Source: Fluviicola sp.
GTDB lineage: Bacteria > Bacteroidota > Bacteroidia > Flavobacteriales_D > Crocinitomicaceae
Length of the DNA: 64,000 nt
Assembly: GCA_002734065.2 (NCBI GenBank)
Contig: NVXU02000012.1
Span: 42,603 to 106,602, forward strand
Direction of reading: 5' to 3'
Shown: positions 46,664-54,427 of the stretch, one piece after another
Layout of the letters: the number at the start of each line of letters is the position of its first letter
Numbering within the stretch: position 1 is the stretch's first letter
Translations under genes and position numbers: made by a program
The notes under the pieces: generated by a model
Database searches by the model: none
The model's input: the letters and a program-made list of their open reading frames with translations, nothing else
Told to the model about the DNA's origin: nothing

Positions 46664-46920
46664 CATCAAATTATTTACTTATGTTATAAGTCATGTTCCA
46701 AATTCCTTTAATAATCGTATATTTAGACTTCAAATTTTCTATGAGGTGAATCGTAGAGAAGTACATGGATACTCTTTATTTCCGCGTTAAAAAAATTTGT
46801 GATAGAAAAAAGTCAAACAATCACCCATACAATAGGCGATATAATTGAACTCTCTTCGATTGCAATAACTTCTTTTACATAGTATTTATGATGTAACAAA
46901 ATAAGTAATTAGTTGATGAT
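46664..46920. other. Short AT-rich noncoding stretch
   Basis: About 257 bases between the HEPN and GIY-YIG genes. It is AT-rich and shows no ORF or hairpin of note. The next gene's promoter presumably lies here. Confidence 0.5.
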
Positions 46921-47601
46921 ATGAAACAGATAATAACACAGAAAATAGAAAGAGTTTCAAAAGAGCTTTTAGAAAATTATTGGAAAGAGGTAACAGAACT
47001 TATTGGAAGAAGTCATGGAGTATATGCATTATATAGTGACAATGAGCTCTACTATGTTGGGAAGGCTGTTGATTTAAAGAAAAGGGTTAGAGATCACTTA
47101 AAAGATAAACACGTTGCTCAATGGAATTACTTCTCTATTTTTTTGGTGTCCAAATTAGAACATGTAGATGCGATTGAGGCTTTATTAATTAGAATTGCCA
47201 ATCCAAAGGGGAATATAGCAAAACCTAAAGGAGGCATAAACAGTCAGCTGAATGAACTTAAGAAGATGATAAAGCTGAGACAATCGGAGCAATTGGATAG
47301 AATGTTTGGAGATAAGTCTAAAAAAAACAAAAAAGCAAAAACAGTTAAGAAAAAAGGAAATAACCCGATGCTAAAAGATAGATTCGAAAGGCCAAGGCCA
47401 TTAGCAAAAGAATACAAGGGGAAAGAGTATAAAGCAACTTTATTAACCTCGGGAAAGATTAAATACGATAAAGTGATATACGATTCACCGACTGCCTCAG
47501 CTAAGGCTATTGTTGATAGATCAACAGTAAACGGATGGACTTTTTGGTATATTCAAAATGACGATAATAATTGGGTTAAATTAAGACATCTTGACGATTG
47601 A
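46921..47601 (+). CDS. GIY-YIG nuclease with a RAMA/DUF4357-like C-terminal domain
   Basis: A 226-residue protein. The GIY-YIG core has GVYALY (33-38), YYVGKAVDLKKRVRDHL (44-60), with Arg55 and the catalytic Glu86 in the AIEALLI helix. A basic Lys-rich linker follows (residues about 125-160). The C-terminal domain, about 165-222, reads YKATLLTSGKIKYDKVIYDS, then PTASAKAIVDRSTVNGWTFW, which resembles the RAMA/DUF4357 type of domain found in restriction-associated proteins. The stop codon overlaps the start of the next gene (TTGA), so the two are translationally coupled. Confidence 0.85.
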   Translation: MKQIITQKIERVSKELLENYWKEVTELIGRSHGVYALYSDNELYYVGKAVDLKKRVRDHLKDKHVAQWNYFSIFLVSKLEHVDAIEALLIRIANPKGNIAKPKGGINSQLNELKKMIKLRQSEQLDRMFGDKSKKNKKAKTVKKKGNNPMLKDRFERPRPLAKEYKGKEYKATLLTSGKIKYDKVIYDSPTASAKAIVDRSTVNGWTFWYIQNDDNNWVKLRHLDD

Positions 47602-48872
47602 GTGTTGAAAGTAAAAAAATAGAGCTTTTGCAAAAGCAAATGCACCAACTGTTGTTGGATCCGGACTTTGAAGAAATTCAAAACCTACAAACGGGTGTGG
47701 TTGATTTTATGTCGATTCTCAGAGTTGAAAAAAAAGAATTACAACACTCTAACATGTTAAGCTGGTTATTCAATCCAAATGAAAATCATGGCTTGGGTGA
47801 TTATTTTATTAAAGCGTTTATAAAAAAATGTTTTATAGCCAACCATCATAGCCCCATTGGATATAACGGCAAAGAATTATCCATCATGCAATTTGACGGT
47901 TTGGTTTTTGATGATTTAGTAGTAAAAAGAGAGCACAGAAATATTGATTTACTGTTTTCTTCAGAAAAATCAAACTTTGCTATGGTAATTGAGAATAAAA
48001 TATTCTCTGGTGAGGCTCTGGGGCAACTTACCAAATATAGGACTTATGCTGATGAAAAATTCAAAGATAAAGAGCACCTTACATTAGTCTACTTATCCTT
48101 TTATAATCAAGTTATATCGGAAGATGAGCAACAAAATTATTTGCAAATAACTTACGAAGACATCAAAGAAATTTTGAAGGATATCATCAAAAATGAAAGA
48201 ATCAGGCTAAAAGAAAATATAAAGTTCATTATACAACAGTACTTACAATCAATACAGTCACTAATGGGAGAAAATGATAAACTTCATGAATTAAGCAAAA
48301 AAATATATGCAAAATATAGACCAGCGCTTGATGAAATATATAAACACAATTATACCTCAGGTTATAATAAAACTCCCCACAATCTTAATGAACTCATTAA
48401 AGAAAGGAAAGAAATCATATCATTTAAGACAAATAAATCATATGTGAGATTTCAGCCAAAATTCTTAATTGAAAATGAAGAAACCTTACGGAAAAATCAT
48501 TTTTTAGCAGACAGTGAGAGTATAGATGATTCGTGGCTGATACTTTACGAGTTCAATATTGGAAAGGACTTTATTAATTTTGATTTTAAAATTGGAGTTT
48601 CTGAGCTACCCGAAGCAAGACAAAAACTGTTTGATAAATATATGGAAAACAAAGATATCTTTACTAAAGTAGATTTGAACAAAGGAAAGCTTTTCAATAA
48701 ATGGCATATGTGTTTTCAAGAAAAAATTCTTACAAGAGATGAGTCTGAACGATTCGTTGATGATATTGATAAGATGCATCAGCACATCAAAAAGAAGTTT
48801 GATCATCTTTTGGACCATCATATTCCTAAGTTGAACGCAGTTATTAAAGAGGCTACTCAAATTATTGCTTAG
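47598..48872 (+). CDS. PD-(D/E)XK nuclease superfamily protein
   Basis: A 424-residue protein. The N-terminal half has ELQHSNMLSWLFNPNENHGLGDYFIKAF, typical of the PDDEXK_20-type family. The nuclease core is D117 (NIDLLF) followed by E132-x-K134 in VIENKIFSGE, the D...ExK triad. The C-terminal half is helical with a lysine/aspartate-rich tail. The start codon is TTG overlapping the GIY-YIG stop. Coupling to a GIY-YIG nuclease suggests the two act together, perhaps on modified or foreign DNA; this is inference. Confidence 0.82.
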   Translation: MSVESKKIELLQKQMHQLLLDPDFEEIQNLQTGVVDFMSILRVEKKELQHSNMLSWLFNPNENHGLGDYFIKAFIKKCFIANHHSPIGYNGKELSIMQFDGLVFDDLVVKREHRNIDLLFSSEKSNFAMVIENKIFSGEALGQLTKYRTYADEKFKDKEHLTLVYLSFYNQVISEDEQQNYLQITYEDIKEILKDIIKNERIRLKENIKFIIQQYLQSIQSLMGENDKLHELSKKIYAKYRPALDEIYKHNYTSGYNKTPHNLNELIKERKEIISFKTNKSYVRFQPKFLIENEETLRKNHFLADSESIDDSWLILYEFNIGKDFINFDFKIGVSELPEARQKLFDKYMENKDIFTKVDLNKGKLFNKWHMCFQEKILTRDESERFVDDIDKMHQHIKKKFDHLLDHHIPKLNAVIKEATQIIA

Positions 48873-49574
48873 CTAGGTAAGCTAAAACTCATATTGTCCT
48901 ATAATGTATTGCGTTATGTTACTTAGCTTGGAGAAAAGTCTTTATAAAAGGGGAGGGGAGGCAGTTTAAATCTTTCTTCATCAGGGACTAAACGGATTAC
49001 TTGTTTTGTGGAGGGACGGAGCAAAATAGGTAAGGAGTGATATCTCAGAGCAGGTATTTATTGCAGATTAATAAGGGTGTTTTTTACAATTTACGAATAC
49101 TAAATTGAGTAGAAATATTTATTCCAACTGCCCTAGACGTTAATTTGATCTGTTGTCCTGCCTTCTATTCTAATGGCGGAGAGAATATAGCTCGCTCTTG
49201 ACTCTGATAAAATCGAACTGACAAAATGACAGTTTATCGCTGATTCTTAGTGGCTTATAGGATATTTCACACAAAAGTCGTGAAGGACAATCCACAATTG
49301 TGTAAATCTGTCAGAAAAAATGCCGTGGCACAAGTTTTGAGTAAAAAAAAGTGCCGCAGGAAAACCTACGACTACTTTTAAGATTTTGATCAATTTACCG
49401 TTTCTGAATTGAAGCTCGCAATGATAAATTGAAGGACAAAAATAGACGAATTTTTGAATTCACCAATTTTTATCCACTTCTATTAATATCCTATTTAAGT
49501 ACAGTTTTGCTAATGGCTGCGTAGGTAGAAAATCTGCTCATGCGTAATTAACTAAATCCATAAAAAAAAGAAAA
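48873..49574. other. Noncoding region between the nuclease cluster and the J-domain gene
   Basis: About 700 bases without a supported ORF. It holds CATATTGTCCTATAAT at 48890-48905, repeated at 54348-54363, and a following ...GCGTTATGTTA. A CTGAC...GACAG-type near-palindrome (CTGACAAAATGACAG) occurs near 49218. At 49316-49362 there is a TGCCGTGGCAC...AAAAAAAAGTGCC segment related to the hairpin element at 36485. A tRNA or known small RNA was not recognised. Confidence 0.5.
48890..48905 (+). repeat. 16-bp direct repeat, left copy
   Basis: CATATTGTCCTATAAT, identical to 54348-54363. It sits just downstream of the PD-(D/E)XK gene stop codon. The pair flanks the J-domain and TPR/PIN genes and about 700 bases of noncoding sequence on each side. 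Confidence 0.75.
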
Positions 49575-49994
49575 ATGGAAAATTTTGATCCGAAACTGTA
49601 CGAAATTTTTGGTAGACTGGAAAAGGATGCGACGCAAGATGAAATTAAACAAGCATACCGTACTTATGCGAAATTTTATCATTCTGATACAACTAGCGAA
49701 GAACAAAAGTATGCAGAGGAAATGATGGTTAAATTGAATAAGGCGTACGAAATCCTTTCTAATCCAAAAAAGCGCGAAGAATATGATCGAAAACTTGAAG
49801 AGTATTTCAAGGCAGAAGAAAAGAAAAGAAATGAAGAGGAGCGAGCTAATTCGAGAAATCAAAATCGGCAAGAATATTCACATATCTATACTAATCGGAA
49901 ATCGACTAACTCAGGCGTTGGTGCTTTAGTCGGTGTTGCCTTAGGTCTTTTAGCACTTGGACTGATCATTGACGCGTTTTCGGACAAAAAATAA
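49575..49994 (+). CDS. J-domain protein with HSD in place of HPD, membrane-anchored
   Basis: A 139-residue protein. Residues about 5-66 form a J domain: LYEIFGRLEKDATQDEIKQA, YRTYAKFYHSD, KLNKAYEILSNPKKREEYDRKL. The normally invariant HPD, needed to stimulate Hsp70, reads HSD (H36 S37 D38). A charged linker follows, and a C-terminal membrane helix (about residues 113-134, GALVGVALGLLALGLIIDAF). The next gene begins 9 bases downstream and is probably in the same operon. It may not act as a normal co-chaperone. Confidence 0.85.
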   Translation: MENFDPKLYEIFGRLEKDATQDEIKQAYRTYAKFYHSDTTSEEQKYAEEMMVKLNKAYEILSNPKKREEYDRKLEEYFKAEEKKRNEEERANSRNQNRQEYSHIYTNRKSTNSGVGALVGVALGLLALGLIIDAFSDKK

Positions 49995-50003
49995 TAGTAG
50001 GAC

Positions 50004-53000
50004 ATGACAATATTAGGATTTGGAGCAGCAATAGCAAAATCATTGGCTGTCGGTAAAGCAAAGCATTATATAACCTCATTCTTTAAGGATGACCGTACTG
50101 TATTTGAGCAACAATTAGCAGAAGTTATTGATAACTCAAAGCAAAAATACATAGAAGAATACAACCCCATTCTCGAACCCGAAGGCGATAAGTTTACATT
50201 CTTAACTTCATCGAAGTTCGTTGAGAATTTATTGGAATTTTCATTTTTCACTTCTGAATTAAATGAAGGAGGTTTGGTATCTGGGATGGATGAGTTCGAG
50301 AGATTAATTATTCCATCGGAAAAGGAAATTGAAAATTTCATAGAAATATTCAAAAATGAGTTAGAGATAAACGAAAATCTAAAATCGTTAGAAATCAAAT
50401 CGGACCCAACTCGATTATTACTTCACCTTACAAAAAAAGTAACAGAAATAGGGGACAGTATTCAAAGTGCAATTGCCGATATTAACACGGATTTGAATAG
50501 TGAATACGAACGAGAATTAAATGCGTTTCATTCTGACATAAAAGAATTTAAACCAACATCAGCCCTTAAACACTTGAAGCTTTTGGAAAACAAACTTGAA
50601 GAGTCTGGAAAAGGTTCAAAAGAGACTCGAGCAAAAATCTATCATCTAATAGGAGATGCTCATGGCGAATTGCTGGAAAATAAACTACAGGCACAGTATT
50701 ACATCAAGTCTTATCACGCGTGGCTGGGATCTGTTCGGCATAAAGTTTATGGCGCGATTGGTTACTTTGAATCCGATGACTTTGAAGAGTCTAAGAAGAT
50801 CATTGAAGATATTCTTTCTCTCGAACCAATCAATCCTACAGCAAATGCTTTAAAAGTAGCAATGATTCCTAATTGGATGGAAAATGTACCCAAGATCACT
50901 GTAGATGATCCTAAGTTCAGAATCAACTACGGTTATAACCTTTTCAGAAATAACAAAGCTGAAGAAGCTTATTTGCTTAACGAAGAAGAAATATTGGATT
51001 TGGAAGGTTCAAAAATAGAGATTAGCCAAGAGAACTATCGAAAAATGTTCTTCTTGGCGCAGTTAGCGTTATACCATTCTTTTGGAAAAACGAAATCAAC
51101 TCCGATGCTCTTTTGGGAAGGGAAAGAAAATGATCCGCAATTAAATATTGGTATTCAAATTTTTGATGCTCTGATTCAAAAGCTTAAATCGAGTGAGTTA
51201 TATGATAAATATACAGATGGACATTTTCTATTGAATTTTGCTCAATATCATAAAACAGGAAAAAAGGAATTCACGAAAGAAATGGAGAGAATCTTTGAAA
51301 TTCTACCTGCTCGTGCTAGAAAAATAAGATGTGAAAGTTTGGCGGTCAGCCTTGCTCAAAAAGGTGAAATAGAAAGAGGATTAGAGATTCTTGAAGATGA
51401 AGATTTCGGTGATTCTTCTTACAACCTATTTGTTGGTGCAACTTTAGCAGGAGTGCTAGAAAATTCTGAAAAAGTAGAGAAATATCTTGGGAAATATATT
51501 GATTCTCTGGATATCATAAATGAAGATGTCGCTCCAGCTTGTTTTCAGTACATTTCTTCCTTTTTTAAAACTCCTGAAGAAAGAGTGTTGTTTTTAGAAA
51601 AATTGGAAGGTAAAATTAATTCGAACAAAGTTTATTTATTCTTAAAAGTTGCTATTGACCTGATAAATGATTCCAGTTGGGGTGGTGGAAATTGCGTTGA
51701 GCTGATTGAGCTATTGGAGACCGATGATTGGAGGCTTGCTAGGATTATTGCCATTATTCTGATGAATCGTCAAGACTACGATAATGCCATAATGATTCTT
51801 GACGAGGTTCAGAAAGTTGATTTGTTATCGTCTAATTTGGATGTCATGATTGACTTGCTGTATCATTCGCAGAAACAAACTGATCGCTTAGTCGAATTGC
51901 TTCAGGCTAGTCGATCAAAACCTAGATACATTGATTGGTATTTTTATGAAGTTGATTTACTCTCCATCATTCCGGATTGGAATAATGTCATTGAAGTCTC
52001 AAAAGAGGGATTGAAGCAATACCCTAATGATTCAAGGTTAATCGAATATTTAATATTAGGACTCAATAAAGAAGGGAAGTCAGATGAAATCTCCGATACT
52101 CTTAATGAAATCTTAGACCTTACCTCATGGACGCAATCAGGAGCATTTAGAGTAGCACAAGTTCTAGTAGAAAATGATTTGACCGACCTAGCTCTAGAAA
52201 TCACATTTCCTTTCGCGAAAGACAGACAAAATACACCAGCTCGAGAAATGTACGCGCTTATGTTGGGCAGAAAAGCAGATGTTTCGCGGTACATGCTAAA
52301 TAAGATTGAATCAGGAACTGTTGTAGAGTTGATAATTGATGGAGAAGTTGAATTCTTTGATGTAACCGAAACCTCCCTTATAAATAACCCTAGACTAAAA
52401 CTAGTAAAGGATAGTACGGTGGGAGCCATACTGGAGAGCGATCGAGGAGAAAAAATTACAATTGCGTCAATCTTGCCTCCTAAATATGGGTTAATACGAA
52501 GTATTTTTGTCGATATCCAGCGTAGACCGAAAGCAGGCTACAGTGCAAGGCAGTTTCAATTTAATTCGACAGATCCAGAATCAATGTTGAAGGAAATTCA
52601 TAAACAATTCGATTCTCAAGACGAACTAAATCGTCAGAAGAAAATTGAAGAAATGGTTCAAAGCTATAACGAAAATCAAGAATCATTCGGATCTCTGGCG
52701 AGAAACATATTTAGGGGAAATCATGTAGATTGCTATGGTTTTTTAACTCAATCTAACCGACAGTTTAATACAAAACCACAAGTAAGGTTTAATGGGTTGG
52801 TTCTTCCAGAAGATTTGACGTATATAATCGATTGGTCAACTATTCCGTTGTTATTCGACCTTTACGATAAGAAATTAATTACTAAATACCCATCGAAGTT
52901 CCTAATATCCTCATACGTATTATCAGATATTGATGATATGATTAAATCATTAGGCGACGGTCATTCTGGCATATCGCTGAAATTCACTGAGGATAGAGTG

Positions 53001-53708
53001 ATTCCAATTCAAATGCCTGAAAATTATGCAGAGCATAAAACAAAATTTCTCGAAAATTTAAAAAATTGGGTAAATGAATTTTGTCTGGTAGAAGTTGTGA
53101 AGGAGAAGCTTGAAGTAGCTTTAAGGTTAAGGCAGAATAAGAACTTTGATTCAAATATGAATTACATTATTGACAATGTGTTTCTAGCAAATAGAACTGG
53201 GCATGTTCTACTTACAGACGATGATATATATGATCCGTTCGGTTTAATATCTGTTGGGCATCAAATTTCATCACAATATTATTTCTCTACGAAATTTTCA
53301 AATATCTGGGAGTCAGATATTCTACCCGAAATGCTTATGTTAAATTATAGAGGATTAAGCATCTCAAGTCGAGTACTTATAGATAGCTACTCATCTATAT
53401 CAGATATAAAGTCACAGAAGTTCAATTCTGCGTTAGAAAACTTGCCAATAAAGGTTTCTATGGAGAAACATTCGCTAGGGGAGTCAATGAAGTTTATTAA
53501 ACATCTGTATTTATTGGATGCGGAATTAGGGCAGAAAAGGAGAATTTCGACTCAAGTTCTGACGAGTGTTTTACGAGGACTCGAAAACCTTCAGGATATG
53601 GAAACTAATGCTAAAACGTTAATACGAGTGATGTTTGCTTTGCAACCTGCATACGCAGACTCTGTCATTGGTGACTTTGAGGCAGCTATTAAGATTATCA
53701 ACTCTTAG
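50004..53708 (+). CDS. Giant TPR protein with likely C-terminal PIN-like domain
   Basis: A 1234-residue protein. The N-terminal 60 residues include a hydrophobic stretch (ILGFGAAIAKSLAVG). Residues about 170-760 are helical with tetratricopeptide-like repeats (for example KYTDGHFLLNFAQYHKTG and FYEVDLLSIIPDWNNVIEVSKEGLKQ). Residues about 770-835 are beta-rich (VELIIDGEVEFFDVTE, ITIASILPPKYGLIRSIF), perhaps GreA/GreB-C-like. From about 900 to 1234 the fold looks PIN-like: HVDCYGFLTQ, YIIDWSTIPLLFDLYDK, FLISSYVLSDIDDMI, and GHVLLTDDDIYDPFG near 1065-1080 with clustered Asp. It is coupled to the J-domain gene. An RNase-type effector is suggested but not proven. Confidence 0.78.
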   Translation: MTILGFGAAIAKSLAVGKAKHYITSFFKDDRTVFEQQLAEVIDNSKQKYIEEYNPILEPEGDKFTFLTSSKFVENLLEFSFFTSELNEGGLVSGMDEFERLIIPSEKEIENFIEIFKNELEINENLKSLEIKSDPTRLLLHLTKKVTEIGDSIQSAIADINTDLNSEYERELNAFHSDIKEFKPTSALKHLKLLENKLEESGKGSKETRAKIYHLIGDAHGELLENKLQAQYYIKSYHAWLGSVRHKVYGAIGYFESDDFEESKKIIEDILSLEPINPTANALKVAMIPNWMENVPKITVDDPKFRINYGYNLFRNNKAEEAYLLNEEEILDLEGSKIEISQENYRKMFFLAQLALYHSFGKTKSTPMLFWEGKENDPQLNIGIQIFDALIQKLKSSELYDKYTDGHFLLNFAQYHKTGKKEFTKEMERIFEILPARARKIRCESLAVSLAQKGEIERGLEILEDEDFGDSSYNLFVGATLAGVLENSEKVEKYLGKYIDSLDIINEDVAPACFQYISSFFKTPEERVLFLEKLEGKINSNKVYLFLKVAIDLINDSSWGGGNCVELIELLETDDWRLARIIAIILMNRQDYDNAIMILDEVQKVDLLSSNLDVMIDLLYHSQKQTDRLVELLQASRSKPRYIDWYFYEVDLLSIIPDWNNVIEVSKEGLKQYPNDSRLIEYLILGLNKEGKSDEISDTLNEILDLTSWTQSGAFRVAQVLVENDLTDLALEITFPFAKDRQNTPAREMYALMLGRKADVSRYMLNKIESGTVVELIIDGEVEFFDVTETSLINNPRLKLVKDSTVGAILESDRGEKITIASILPPKYGLIRSIFVDIQRRPKAGYSARQFQFNSTDPESMLKEIHKQFDSQDELNRQKKIEEMVQSYNENQESFGSLARNIFRGNHVDCYGFLTQSNRQFNTKPQVRFNGLVLPEDLTYIIDWSTIPLLFDLYDKKLITKYPSKFLISSYVLSDIDDMIKSLGDGHSGISLKFTEDRVIPIQMPENYAEHKTKFLENLKNWVNEFCLVEVVKEKLEVALRLRQNKNFDSNMNYIIDNVFLANRTGHVLLTDDDIYDPFGLISVGHQISSQYYFSTKFSNIWESDILPEMLMLNYRGLSISSRVLIDSYSSISDIKSQKFNSALENLPIKVSMEKHSLGESMKFIKHLYLLDAELGQKRRISTQVLTSVLRGLENLQDMETNAKTLIRVMFALQPAYADSVIGDFEAAIKIINS

Positions 53709-53749
53709 TTGAAGACAATTTATCGTTGATTTAGAGAATCATAGATTCG

Positions 53750-53766
53750 ATTATGTTAAATAGAAC
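53750..53766 (+). repeat. 17-bp direct repeat, copy 1
   Basis: ATTATGTTAAATAGAAC, about 40 bases after the TPR/PIN stop codon. Copy 2 is at 54368-54384. The two copies enclose a 635-base noncoding segment with the inverted repeat. Confidence 0.8.
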
Positions 53767-54241
53767 GTTATTGATAACCATAAACTAAAGTGCGTTGGAC
53801 CGAACAAACGGCGAGCGTGCGTTGGCTGTGAATGCATATATACTTAGTAAATCATCAAAGGCGTTTACGTTTCCTGATAAGGGCTACTTTGATAGATTTA
53901 CTTGTATTAAGGCAGAGCGCGTTGGCGCATCGTTTGTTCTTGATTTTTTTGTTTCTTTTTTGATCAAGCAAAAAATGAAAAGAATGATCTTCTTACTGAG
54001 AATTGAATATTTAACCCCATAATGAACAACTCCCCAGGACTCTGGCAAGAAAGCGGTATTGCAAACTGACTGAAAGGAATTTGCGAATACGGCTTTGCGC
54101 GATGGCGAAGAAAGATTAAAACTTTGTACGTTGGAAAATAAGACCTTGTGCTGATGGTAGAGGATTGAAAATTGCGCGAGCAAAATCATTTGTAAGTTTC
54201 TATTCAAATATTTTGCTTAGCGATTAAGAGCCGAGCGGGGC

Positions 54242-54384
54242 TATTTAAAATAACGCTAATTATAGGGCAATTGACAACTCGGAGCAAGGACTCGCTATTT
54301 ATACATAGTGCATTATAGCTGGCATATTGTTTTGCAAAGCAAATACCCATATTGTCCTATAATTAATATTATGTTAAATAGAAC
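54242..54384. repeat. Attachment-like imperfect inverted repeat plus direct repeats
   Basis: The left arm at 54242-54275 contains AACGCTAATTATAGGGCAAT. The right arm at 54348-54376 contains ATTGTCCTATAATTAATATT, so the ends pair imperfectly over about 20 bases across a region of about 135 bases. The right arm begins with CATATTGTCCTATAAT (same as 48890-48905) and ends with ATTATGTTAAATAGAAC (same as 53750-53766). This is the size and shape of an integron-type attC site or MITE-like end, but no integrase is present. Confidence 0.5.
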
Positions 54385-54427
54385 TATCCCAACTTGACAT
54401 TCTCCTTATCTTATACTATATTGTAGC

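Larger units (their letters stand above)
53709..54427. other. Noncoding region with repeats after the TPR/PIN gene
   Basis: About 720 bases without a supported gene. ATTATGTTAAATAGAAC occurs at 53750-53766 and 54368-54384. The 53795-54010 part is read by small ORFs on both strands whose tail includes FVLDFFVSFLIKQKMKR; this resembles widely repeated spurious ORFs of Flavobacteriia and is not credited as a gene. An imperfect inverted repeat with arms at 54242-54275 and 54348-54376 resembles an attC or similar recombination site. Confidence 0.55.

Noticed and set aside
49326..49340. Sigma-54 promoter-like TGGCAC-N5-TTGA
   Set aside because: The -12 pair is GA, not GC, and the GGCAC part is one arm of a GGCAC/GTGCC inverted repeat related to elements elsewhere. 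Too weak to list as a promoter.
51944..52429. 161-codon minus-strand ORF inside the TPR/PIN gene
   Set aside because: Shadow ORF; the plus-strand frame is continuous over 1234 codons with a coherent repeat pattern.
53795..54022. Small ORF with the tail FVLDFFVSFLIKQKMKR
   Set aside because: Resembles a spurious ORF translated from a common Flavobacteriia intergenic repeat. An opposite-strand ORF of similar length overlaps it. No start context or domain supports it.
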